From Modestobacter sp. DSM 44400 (lineage in GTDB: Bacteria; Actinomycetota; Actinomycetes; Mycobacteriales; Geodermatophilaceae): DNA of 33,147 nucleotides. Below, one piece after another: positions 17,520 through 24,575 of this stretch. The stretch is from positions 1 to 33,147 of the forward strand of contig NZ_FNOZ01000046.1 in assembly GCF_900107175.1 (NCBI RefSeq), written 5' to 3'. Made by a program: the position numbers and the translations under genes. The notes under the pieces are model-generated. The model was not told the origin of the DNA. It was given only the letters and a program-made list of their open reading frames with translations, and searched no databases. Position 1 is the stretch's first letter, and the number at the start of each line of letters is the position of its first letter.

Positions 17520-17568
17520 CCCCGTCCTCCCCACCCCTCGCAAGCTCGGGGCGGGACCCGGGACGGGG
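17520..17568. terminator. Palindromic element C just after DUF503
   Basis: CCCCGTCC at 17520-17527 pairs with GGACGGGG at 17561-17568, and the inner core CCCCTCGCAAGCTCGGGG (17534-17551) differs by one base from that of element A. It begins 5 nt after the DUF503 stop. Same sequence family as elements A and B; terminator-like or a REP-type repeat. Confidence 0.6.
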
Positions 17569-17670
17569 CCGCGGGCCGGGGCTCCAGACCAGGGAGCTCC
17601 GGCCAGCGCCGTCCACCCGCCGTCTGCGTCCGCCCGGACGCCGGCGCTGACGAACGAGGAGGCCCCTCCG

Positions 17671-18228
17671 ATGGCCGATTCGGCCCGGGCACGCCGCCTG
17701 GCGGTGCGCATCCGTCAGATCGTCTCCGCCACCATCGAGATGCAGATCAAGGACCCACGGCTGGGCATGGTGACGATCACCGACGCCCGCGTGACCAGCG
17801 ACCTGCGCGAGGCCACGGTGTTCTACACCGTCTACGGGGACGAGACGCAGATCGAGGACTCCGCCCGGGCACTGGCCAGCGCCACCGGCGTCCTGCGCTC
17901 GACGGTGGGCAAGCAGACCGGCATCAAGTTCGTGCCGACGCTGGCCTTCATCGCCGACATCGTCCCGGACACCGCACGGGAGCTCGAGGAGGCGCTGGAG
18001 CGCGTCCGGCACGCCGACGCCGAACTGGCTCGCGCCCGCGAAGGCGCGGAGTACGCCGGCGAGGCCGACCCCTACCGGCGCCCGGTCGAGGACACCGACG
18101 ACGATCTCGACGCCAACCCGGACGACCCGGACGAGGACGGGGCAGCCGGGGACGACGCCGTCCCGGACGACGTCCGAAACGGGCTCGACACCGCCCCGCA
18201 GCCCCAGCAGACCAGGAGCGCACCGTGA
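17671..18228 (+). CDS. rbfA: 30S ribosome-binding factor RbfA
   Basis: Assembly factor for the 30S subunit and 16S rRNA 5' end. The product is 185 residues from ATG at 17671 with GAGGAGG at 17656-17662; the in-frame extension upstream lies in element C and is not supported. The KH-type core includes [31 protein letters not shown], then [27 protein letters not shown] and [10 protein letters not shown], all family features. After residue 120 there is a long acidic tail ([18 protein letters not shown]), which makes the protein longer than the usual 120-150. It overlaps the next gene by 4 bp. Confidence 0.95.
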   Translation: MADSARARRLAVRIRQIVSATIEMQIKDPRLGMVTITDARVTSDLREATVFYTVYGDETQIEDSARALASATGVLRSTVGKQTGIKFVPTLAFIADIVPDTARELEEALERVRHADAELARAREGAEYAGEADPYRRPVEDTDDDLDANPDDPDEDGAAGDDAVPDDVRNGLDTAPQPQQTRSAP

Positions 18229-18515
18229 CAGAAGCCGTCGATCCGGACCCGTACGCGCCCGACGAACACCGGGGCGAGTCCACCCTCGGCGGTCGCCAGG
18301 AGCCGGCGGACGGCGACCCGACCGTGGGTGGCAAGCGTGGCGAGATCGGCGAGACCGGCAGCATCGCGGCCGACGAGCCCGATGACGGTGGCCCGGCCAT
18401 CCCGGTCGGCGGCGGTTCCGTCACCGAGGAGCCCAACGCCGCACCGGTGGCCGGCCCCGGACCGGGCGACGGCACCTCCGCCGGCGCCGGGTCCGCGGCC
18501 GCCGACTCGGACTGA
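18225..18515 (+). CDS. Small acidic disordered protein of unknown function
   Basis: The product is 96 residues from GTG at 18225, overlapping the rbfA stop by 4 bp, with AGGAG 6 nt upstream; it ends 2 bp before nrnA. The sequence is acidic and rich in Gly, Pro, Ala and Asp ([38 protein letters not shown]) with no hydrophobic segment, Cys or recognisable domain, so it is probably unstructured. Its place between two conserved coupled genes argues it is translated. It may be a lineage-specific protein. I do not know a family for it. Confidence 0.65.
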   Translation: MTEAVDPDPYAPDEHRGESTLGGRQEPADGDPTVGGKRGEIGETGSIAADEPDDGGPAIPVGGGSVTEEPNAAPVAGPGPGDGTSAGAGSAAADSD

Positions 18516-18517
18516 CG

Positions 18518-19522
18518 GTGACCGCAGCGCCGGAGGCACCGGCCGCGGCTGCCATCGAGGTGCTCGCCACCGCCGCGGCCACCGGGGCGACCGTGGTGCT
18601 GTCCGGGCACGTGCAGCCCGACGCCGACGCGCTGGGCAGCGTCCTGGCGCTCGCCGAGGGCTTGCGCCGGCGTGGCGCCCAGGTGTGCGCGACCTTCCCC
18701 GGGCCGTTCCGGCTGCCCGCGTCGCTCTCCTGGCTGCCCGGCGCGGCGAGCCTGGTGCCCTCGACCGAGGTGCCGGCCGCCCCCGACGTCTTCGTCAGCC
18801 TGGACGCCTCCTCGCCCGGCCGGCTCGGCGAGCTGGCGGGGCTGCTGGACAGCGCGGGCACGTCGGTGGTCATCGACCACCACGCCAGCAACCCCGGCTT
18901 CGGCTCGGTGCAGCTGGTGGTCCCCGACGCTCCGGCCACGGTAGTGCTGGTCGCGGAGCTGCTCGACGGGCTGGAGGTCGAGTGGGACACCCAGCTCGCG
19001 ACCTGTCTGTACGCCGGCCTGGCCGCCGACACCGGCTCGTTCCGCTTCGGCAACACCGCGCCGGGCACCCACGAGCTGGCCGCCCGGCTGCTGCGCACCG
19101 GCATCGACCACGCCGCGATCAGCCAGCGGCTGTTCGACACCGCGCCGTTCGGCTGGCTGCGGCTGCTGTCCCTGGTGACCGGCCGGGCCGAGCTCGAGCC
19201 GGACGTCGGCGCGGGACTGGTGTGGACGTGGGCCAGCACCGCCGAAGCGCGTGAGTGCGGCCTGCCCGGCGACCAGCTGGAGGCGCTGGTCGACGTCGTC
19301 CGCGCCACGGAGGAGGCCGACGTGGCCTGCGTGGTCAAGGGCCAGGACGACGGGAGCTGGGTGGTGTCTATGCGCTCCCGCGGGGCCACCGACGTGGCCG
19401 GGGTGGCCATCGCGCTCGGCGGTGGCGGGCACCGCGCGGCTGCCGGGTACAGCTCGTTCGCCGACCTCCAGACCACGGTGGCGCGGCTGCGCTCCGAACT
19501 GGCCGCGGGGGTCGAGCACTGA
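18518..19522 (+). CDS. nrnA: DHH/DHHA1 phosphoesterase, NrnA type (nanoRNase/pAp phosphatase)
   Basis: Manganese-dependent enzyme that degrades short RNA oligonucleotides and 3'-phosphoadenosine 5'-phosphate; the M. tuberculosis protein at this locus also cleaves cyclic di-AMP. The product is 334 residues from GTG at 18518. Metal motifs are H31, D35 and D37 (GHVQPDADALGS), D120-H-H (VVIDHHASNPGFG) and the DHHA1 substrate motif GGGGHRAAAGY (H305). Length is typical. The stop overlaps the apparent CTG start of the next gene. Confidence 0.93.
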   Translation: MTAAPEAPAAAAIEVLATAAATGATVVLSGHVQPDADALGSVLALAEGLRRRGAQVCATFPGPFRLPASLSWLPGAASLVPSTEVPAAPDVFVSLDASSPGRLGELAGLLDSAGTSVVIDHHASNPGFGSVQLVVPDAPATVVLVAELLDGLEVEWDTQLATCLYAGLAADTGSFRFGNTAPGTHELAARLLRTGIDHAAISQRLFDTAPFGWLRLLSLVTGRAELEPDVGAGLVWTWASTAEARECGLPGDQLEALVDVVRATEEADVACVVKGQDDGSWVVSMRSRGATDVAGVAIALGGGGHRAAAGYSSFADLQTTVARLRSELAAGVEH

Positions 19523-20850
19523 GCACTGCTCCCGCCCTCCCGCGCGAGCGGTCCATCCCCGCGCTGGCGGCGCCGGCGCTCGTCGTGCTGGCCGCCGAGC
19601 CGCTGTACCTGCTCGTCGACACCGCCGTGGTCGGCAACCTGGGCACTGTCGCTCTCGGGGGCCTCGCCGTGGGCGGCGGCCTGCTCGCCTACGTCGCCGC
19701 GTTGCTGAACTTCCTCGCCTACGGGACCACCGCCCGCGCCGCCCGCCGGGCGGGCGCCGGCGACCGGGCCGGGGCGGTCGCCGAGGGTGTGCAGGCCACC
19801 TGGCTGGCGGTCGGCCTCGGGGTGCTGCTCGCGCTCGTCTTCCAGGTCCTCGCCGGACCACTCACCCGCCTGCTCGCCGGGGGCGCCGGGCCGGTCGCCG
19901 AGGCCGCCGAGCAGTGGCTGCGGGTGGCCAGCCCCGGCCTTCCGCTGCTGCTGGTCGCCCTGGCCGGCAACGGCTGGCTGCGCGGCGTCCAGGAACTCCG
20001 TCGTCCGGTCGGCTACGTGCTCGCCGGCAGCCTGGTCAGCCTGGTGCTGTGCCCGCTGCTGGTGCACACCGCGGGGCTGGGACTGGTCGGCTCGGCGGTG
20101 GCGAATCTGGCCGGCCAGGCGGTCTCGGCCACCTGCTTCTGCCGGGCCCTCGTCCGCGAGCTGACCCGGCAGGGCATCCCGTGGCGCCCCCGGTGGGCGT
20201 CGGTGCGCGCCCAGTTGGTGCTCGGCCGGGACCTGCTCGTGCGCGCCGCCGTCCTGCAGTTCGCCTTCGCCGCCGCGGCCGCCGTCGTCGCCCGGTCCGG
20301 CACCGCGGAGCTGGCCGCCCACCAGGTCGCCCTCCAGCTGTGGCTGTTCCTGGCCCTGGTGCTCGACGCCTACGCCATCGCTGCGCAGACCCTCGTCGGG
20401 CACGCGCTGGGCGCCGGGCGGCTGGCCGACGCACGCCGCACCGCCCGCCGGGTGAGCGCCTGGGGGCTGGGCACCGGGGTGCTGGTGGGCCTCGCGCTGC
20501 TGGCCCTGCGTCCGGTGCTGCCGCCGCTGTTCACCGATGACCCGGCGGTGCTGGCGCAGGCCGCGGTCGTCTGGTGGTTCCTGGCTCTCATGCAGCCGCT
20601 CGCGGGGGTCGTCTTCGCTCTGGACGGCGTGCTCATGGGCGCCGGCGACGTCGCCTACCTGCGGACGGTGACGCTGGGATCGGCGCTGGTGGGGTTCGTG
20701 CCGTTGTCGCTGCTGTCGGGATGGCTGGACTGGGGCCTGGCCGGGGTGTGGTCCGGGCTGACCGTGTTCATCGCGCTGCGACTGGTCGCCGTCGGAATCC
20801 GGGTGGCGGGGGACGGGTGGCTGACGGCGGCTGGCAAGGTCGTGCCGTGA
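19519..20850 (+). CDS. MATE family efflux transporter (DinF-like)
   Basis: Multidrug and toxin extrusion antiporter with about 12 hydrophobic segments, 443 residues. It begins near RSIPALAAPALVVLAAEPLY, LLVDTAVVGNLGTVALGGLA, the N-terminal MATE signature, and ends in the twelfth TM. No ATG, GTG or TTG is available in frame before TM1. The CTG at 19519-19521 overlaps the nrnA stop (CTGA) and gives a natural 12-residue lead-in; the next GTG is inside TM1. The M. tuberculosis gene at this position is annotated dinF. Substrate is unknown. The stop overlaps the truB start by 4 bp, so it belongs to the coupled cluster. Confidence 0.9.
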   Translation: MSTAPALPRERSIPALAAPALVVLAAEPLYLLVDTAVVGNLGTVALGGLAVGGGLLAYVAALLNFLAYGTTARAARRAGAGDRAGAVAEGVQATWLAVGLGVLLALVFQVLAGPLTRLLAGGAGPVAEAAEQWLRVASPGLPLLLVALAGNGWLRGVQELRRPVGYVLAGSLVSLVLCPLLVHTAGLGLVGSAVANLAGQAVSATCFCRALVRELTRQGIPWRPRWASVRAQLVLGRDLLVRAAVLQFAFAAAAAVVARSGTAELAAHQVALQLWLFLALVLDAYAIAAQTLVGHALGAGRLADARRTARRVSAWGLGTGVLVGLALLALRPVLPPLFTDDPAVLAQAAVVWWFLALMQPLAGVVFALDGVLMGAGDVAYLRTVTLGSALVGFVPLSLLSGWLDWGLAGVWSGLTVFIALRLVAVGIRVAGDGWLTAAGKVVP

Positions 20851-21764
20851 GCCGCCGTCCCGACGCCGACGTTCCGTTTGCCCTGTTGCTGGTCGACAAG
20901 CCCGGCGGCATGACGTCGCACGACGTCGTCGCCCGCGCCCGGAGGGTGCTGTCGGTCCGCAAGGTCGGGCACGCCGGGACGCTGGACCCGATGGCCACCG
21001 GCCTGCTGGTGCTGGGGGTGGGCGCGGCCACCCGACTGCTGGGGCACCTCAGCGGGTCGGACAAGACCTACGAGGCGACCGTCCGGCTCGGCTCGACCAC
21101 CGTCACCGACGACCGGGAGGGCGAGATCACCGCCACCAGCTCGGCGGCTGGCGTGACCGAGGACGACGTCCGCGCCGCGCTGGCCGGCCAGGTGGGGCCG
21201 TTGCAGCAGGTGCCCTCCTCGGTCAGCGCGGTGAAGGTCGATGGCCGGCGGTCCTACGACCGGGTGCGCGCGGGGGAGGAGTTCGAGCTGGCCCCCCGCG
21301 CGGTGACCGTGCACCGGATCGACGTGCACCGGGTCAGCCGCCCCACCCCGGACCTGGTCGACGTCGAGGTGACCGTCTCCTGCAGCACCGGCACCTACGT
21401 CCGCGCGATCGCCCGCGACGTCGGTGCCGCCCTCGGGGTCGGGGGGCACCTCACCGCGCTGCGCCGCACCTCTTCGGGGCCGTTCTCCACCGCCGACGCC
21501 CGCCCGGTCGAGGACGCCGCCGGCGCGCTGGCCGGTCCCGGGGCGGGGCCCGGCGTCCTCGCGCTGACCGACGCGGCACGCGCCTTCTTCCCGGTCCGCG
21601 ACCTCACCGCGGAGGAGGCGGTCGCCCTCGGCCACGGGCAGCGGGTACCGGCCACCGGTGCGCCGGGGCTGCACGCCGCAGTGGGTCCGGGGAACCGACT
21701 GGCGGCGCTCATCGAGGACGCCGGACCGGTGGCCCGGGTGTCCGTGGGCTTCCCACCCGGCTGA
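20847..21764 (+). CDS. truB: tRNA pseudouridine-55 synthase TruB
   Basis: Makes pseudouridine 55 in the T loop of tRNAs. The product is 305 residues from GTG at 20847 (GTGA overlap with the MATE stop). LLLVDKPGGMTSHDVVARAR starts the catalytic domain and GHAGTLDPMATGLL contains the catalytic Asp, D47. KTYEATVRLGSTTVTDD, PSSVSAVKVDGRRSYDRVRAGE and SCSTGTYVRAIARDVG follow in family order, with a C-terminal PUA-like part (about 245-305). The upstream frame within the MATE gene is not coding. Confidence 0.95.
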   Translation: MSRRPDADVPFALLLVDKPGGMTSHDVVARARRVLSVRKVGHAGTLDPMATGLLVLGVGAATRLLGHLSGSDKTYEATVRLGSTTVTDDREGEITATSSAAGVTEDDVRAALAGQVGPLQQVPSSVSAVKVDGRRSYDRVRAGEEFELAPRAVTVHRIDVHRVSRPTPDLVDVEVTVSCSTGTYVRAIARDVGAALGVGGHLTALRRTSSGPFSTADARPVEDAAGALAGPGAGPGVLALTDAARAFFPVRDLTAEEAVALGHGQRVPATGAPGLHAAVGPGNRLAALIEDAGPVARVSVGFPPG

Positions 21765-21777
21765 GCGGGGTGGCACC

Positions 21778-22638
21778 GTGGACCGCATGAGCGACCTCGA
21801 CGAGCGGCTGGCCGTACTGCACGACGAACTCGCCGCCGTCCCGGGCGTGGTGGTCGCCTTCTCCGGCGGCGTGGACTCCGGTGTGGTGCTCGCCGCCGCG
21901 GTCCACGCTCTCGGCGCCGACCGGGTGGTCGCGGCCACCGCTGTGTCCCCGAGCCTGCCTGCGCCCGAGCGGGCGGCCGCCGTCGAGTTCGCCCGCTCCC
22001 TCGGCGTCCGGCACGAGCAGCCGGCCACCGACGAGCTGTCCCGCGCCGGCTACGTGGCCAACGCCGGTGACCGCTGCTTCTTCTGCAAGGCCGAGCTCGT
22101 CGACGTCCTGACCCCGCTGGCCGCCGAGCTGGGCATCGCGGACGTGGTCACCGGCACCAACGCCGATGACGTGCGGGTCGGCTTCCGACCCGGCATCCGG
22201 GCGGCGACCGAGCGCGGGGCTTGGGCGCCGCTCGCCCGCGCCGGCATGACCAAGGACGACGTGCGGGAGGCTGCCCGGCAATGGGGCCTGGCGCTGGCCG
22301 ACAAGCCGGCCGCCGCCTGCCTGGCCAGCCGGATCGCCTACGGCGTGCCGGTCTCCGCGCAGCGGCTGGCCCGGGTCGAGGCGGCCGAGGCAGCGTTGCG
22401 GACGGCGCTCACCGCCGCCGGGCTGCTGGTGCGCAACCTGCGGGTCCGCGACCTGGGGTCCATCCGTGGCCTGCAGACCGCGCGGGTGGAGGTCGACCTG
22501 CCCCGGGTGGCCGATCTGGTGGCCCGGCCGGAGCTGCTGGCCGGGGTGGCCGGTTTCGGCCGGGTGGAGGTGGACCTGCGCGGCTTCCGGTCCGGGTCGA
22601 TGAACGAGCTGCTACCCGACCCGGTCCGCTACCGATGA
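21778..22638 (+). CDS. larE: LarE-type ATP-dependent sacrificial sulfur transferase
   Basis: LarE adenylates the pyridinium biscarboxylate precursor and donates sulfur in making the nickel-pincer cofactor of lactate racemase and related enzymes. The product is 286 residues from GTG at 21778, 4 nt after GGGGTGG; ATG at 21787 is an alternative. The PP-loop SGGVDS is at residues 29-34. A CX2C pair (C100, C103 in RCFFCK) and C181 (AACLASRIAYG), which fits the sacrificial Cys of the single-Cys type, are present. It ends ELLPDPVRYR, a sequence that recurs at the end of the damaged gene downstream. It is 13 bp after truB, with larB nearby on the other strand. Confidence 0.9.
   Translation: MDRMSDLDERLAVLHDELAAVPGVVVAFSGGVDSGVVLAAAVHALGADRVVAATAVSPSLPAPERAAAVEFARSLGVRHEQPATDELSRAGYVANAGDRCFFCKAELVDVLTPLAAELGIADVVTGTNADDVRVGFRPGIRAATERGAWAPLARAGMTKDDVREAARQWGLALADKPAAACLASRIAYGVPVSAQRLARVEAAEAALRTALTAAGLLVRNLRVRDLGSIRGLQTARVEVDLPRVADLVARPELLAGVAGFGRVEVDLRGFRSGSMNELLPDPVRYR
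22615..22638 (+). repeat. Direct repeat copy 1: 3' end of larE
   Basis: The last 24 bases of larE (CCCGACCCGGTCCGCTACCG then ATGA) match 22 of 24 positions at 23204-23227, the end of the broken GNAT gene. Both copies encode PDP(V/I)RYR and a stop. The distance between copies is 589 bp. Confidence 0.7.
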
Positions 22639-22648
22639 GCACCGTGTC

Positions 22649-23227
22649 GTGACGACGCCTGAGTGGATCACCGTCGATGTCGTCGAGCGGCTTACGGCGG
22701 AGGACGTGTCGGTCCTGGTCGGGTTCGACGCGTCCTTTCCACCGACATCGTGTTCAGGGTCGCCGAGTCCGACGCGGGCTTCTGCATCCGGGAGGTGGCC
22801 GCCGGTCCGCCGGTCACCAAGCGGTACAGCCTGGCCGACGAGCTGCTGGCCGGCCAGGCGCCGCCCACTGGGACCGGCTCTTCGTCGTCCGTGCCGGTGC
22901 GGCCGTCGTGGCCGTCGCAGCCACCACCCACGTCCCGCGGAACGGCCGGCAGCGGCTCGATGAGCTGCACGTCCTGCCGTCCAGGCGCGGCGCCGGTCTC
23001 GGCCGCCGGCTGTTGGACCAGGTGCGCGCGGAGGCGGTCGCGAACGGGGCCCGGCAGATCTGGCTGGAGACACAGGCGGGGAACCTCCCGGCCATCCGGG
23101 CCTACCGACGACTGGGCTTCCGGATCACCGGGTTCGACGTCTCCCGGTACCGCCGCCGCACGACGCGGAGGTGGCCGTGTTCATGTCCCGTCCCGTCGAG
23201 GTGCCCGACCCGATCCGCTACCGCTGA
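22649..23227 (+). pseudogene. GNAT N-acetyltransferase broken by three frameshifts
   Basis: No single frame covers it, but four pieces join into one GNAT protein. First TPEWITVDVVERLTAEDVSV (from GTG 22649), then from about 22740 DIVFRVAESDAGFCIREVAAG one frame back, then from about 22870 HWDRLFVVRAGAAVVAV and RLDELHVLPSRRGAGLGRRL another frame back, then from about 23162 DAEVAVFMSRPVEVPDPIRY back in the original frame. RRGAGLGRRLL is the acetyl-CoA loop and NLPAIRAYRRLGF the C-terminal GNAT motif. All three shifts have the same sign, as if one base were missing at each. Either a recent pseudogene or assembly errors at GC-rich runs. It overlaps the end of larB by 10 bp. Confidence 0.75.
23204..23227 (+). 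repeat. Direct repeat copy 2: 3' end of the broken GNAT gene
   Basis: Second copy of the 24-bp segment (CCCGACCCGATCCGCTACCG then CTGA), in the same orientation and frame relative to a stop as the larE tail. The larB stop (minus strand, 23218-23220) lies inside it. Confidence 0.7.
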
Positions 23228-23940
23228 TCGCCCCGGTCGACCCGATCGCCCCGCACGGACCGGACGATCCGGGCGGCGGCCACCCCGGCGCCGAAGCCGT
23301 TGTCGATGTTGACGACCAGCACGCCCGGGGCGCAGGCGGTGAGCATGGTCAGCAGGGCGGCCAGTCCCTCGAAGGCCGCGCCGTACCCGACCGACGTCGG
23401 GACGGCGACCACGAGCCGGTCGGTGAGCCCGGCGACCACGCTGGGCAGCGCGCCGTCCATGCCGGCGACCACGACCACCGCGTCGGCCGCGGCCAGGTCC
23501 GGAGCAACGGCCAGCACCCGGTGCACCCCGGCCACCCCGACGTCGTCCACCCGCCGGCAGCCGACCCCGCTCGCGGTCAGCGTGGCCGCCACCTCGGCGG
23601 CCACCGCGCCGTCCGACGTGCCGGCGGTCAGCACCAGCACCTCGCCCACCGGGTCCGGAGGAGCGCCCACCCAGGCGATCCGGGCGGCCTCGTCGACGTG
23701 CGCGGCCGGCCAGCGGTCGCGCACCGCCGCCGCGGTGGGGCCGTCGACCCGGGTGGCCCAGGCCAGCGGCACACCGGCGTCGAGCAGCCCGGCCAGACAC
23801 GCGACGGTCTCGGCCGGGCTCTTGCCTCCGGCGAAGACGACCTCGGGGGTGCCGGTCCGGGCGGCCCGGTCGACGTCGAGCCGGGCGATCCCGACGTCTG
23901 CGGTGCGTGGGGGCTCGATCACCGGACCAGTGTCGTCCAC
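23218..23940 (-). CDS. larB: LarB, nickel-pincer cofactor biosynthesis carboxylase/hydrolase
   Basis: LarB carboxylates and hydrolyses nicotinic acid adenine dinucleotide, the first step to the nickel-pincer cofactor. It has a PurE-like fold, here seen in VLTAGTSDGAVAAEVAATL, VGVAGVHRVL, VVVVAGMDGALPSVVAGL, PTSVGYGAAFEG and VLVVNIDNGFGAG, all in family order. GTG at 23938-23940 gives 240 residues; GTG at 23967 (249) and at 23922 are also possible and none has a clear Shine-Dalgarno sequence. It is shorter at the N-terminus than many LarB. It converges on the broken GNAT gene and larE, and is divergent from the monooxygenase gene. No larA or larC is in the window. Confidence 0.9.
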   Translation of the reverse strand: MDDTGPVIEPPRTADVGIARLDVDRAARTGTPEVVFAGGKSPAETVACLAGLLDAGVPLAWATRVDGPTAAAVRDRWPAAHVDEAARIAWVGAPPDPVGEVLVLTAGTSDGAVAAEVAATLTASGVGCRRVDDVGVAGVHRVLAVAPDLAAADAVVVVAGMDGALPSVVAGLTDRLVVAVPTSVGYGAAFEGLAALLTMLTACAPGVLVVNIDNGFGAGVAAARIVRSVRGDRVDRGDQR

Positions 23941-23996
23941 CGCCCGGCAGGTACCTCGCCGTGTCACCCGTGCGGGAGTTGGGCAGGATGCGGGAC

Positions 23997-24323
23997 ATGA
24001 GCGTCGTGAAGATCAACGTCGTGACCATGCCGGAGGACAAGCGGGCCCGCTTCGAAGAGCGGTTCAAGGGCCGCGCAGGAGCCGTGGAGGCCACGCCGGG
24101 CTTCGAGTGGTTCGAGCTGCTGCGCCCGGTCGCGGGCACCGACTCCTACCTCGTCTACACCCGCTGGAGCAGCGAGGAGGACTACCGGTCCTGGCAGTCC
24201 AGCCAGGACTTCGACCGCGCGCATGACGGCGGCGGCGACACCCTGGCCCCGGCCGCGGAACGCTCGCAGAACCACCTCTGGAGCTACGAGGTCATCGAGT
24301 CCGCCGCCCCCAAGGGCAGCTGA
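23997..24323 (+). CDS. MhuD-like haem-degrading monooxygenase (ABM family)
   Basis: Small dimeric ferredoxin-like-fold protein of 108 residues from ATG at 23997; ATG 23988 (MRD extension) is an alternative. It starts MSVVKINVVTMPEDKRARFE, closely parallel to the mycobacterial haem-degrading enzyme MhuD, with VEATPGFEWFELLRPVAGTDS and YLVYTRWSSEEDYRSW after it. The residues known to matter in MhuD (N7, W66, H75) correspond to N7, W66 and H76. MhuD breaks haem without releasing CO, freeing iron. Cofactor use here is inferred. CAGGAT 7 nt before the ATG might be a leaderless -10. Confidence 0.82.
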   Translation: MSVVKINVVTMPEDKRARFEERFKGRAGAVEATPGFEWFELLRPVAGTDSYLVYTRWSSEEDYRSWQSSQDFDRAHDGGGDTLAPAAERSQNHLWSYEVIESAAPKGS

Positions 24324-24358
24324 CGTCCCCGGGCGTTCCCGTTGCGCGGGAGGGTCCC

Positions 24359-24410
24359 GCGGTGCGGGGGGTGTCCACGCGGCCGACCGCGCGGACACCC
24401 CCCACACCGC
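24359..24410. terminator. Strong hairpin after the haem monooxygenase gene
   Basis: GGGGGGTGTCC at 24366-24376 pairs perfectly with GGACACCCCCC at 24393-24403, and GCGGTG / CACCGC extends the stem to 24359-24410. It starts 36 nt after the stop. No T-tract follows, as is usual at this GC. The rest of the 252-bp gap before ilvE shows only a doubtful TACTGT (24510-24515) as a promoter candidate. Confidence 0.65.
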
Positions 24411-24575
24411 GTGGGCGCCGCCCGGCGAGGGTGCCGTCGGCCAGGAGCCCGCGGGTGGACCAGCGATCTTTCGGGAGGGCGGCCCCGGCTGACGGCCCGG
24501 GTGCCGGGCTACTGTGGTGCCGCGGGCCCGCGCCGCCGGGCGACCGTCACCGCACACACTCGCCAGGTGGGAGCC

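Noticed and set aside
17431-17670. N-terminal extension of rbfA
   Set aside because: It overlaps DUF503 and element C; the RbfA family start with GAGGAGG is at 17671.
24342-24575. N-terminal extension of ilvE
   Set aside because: It would run through the terminator hairpin, and the family N-terminus with a Shine-Dalgarno sequence is at 24576.
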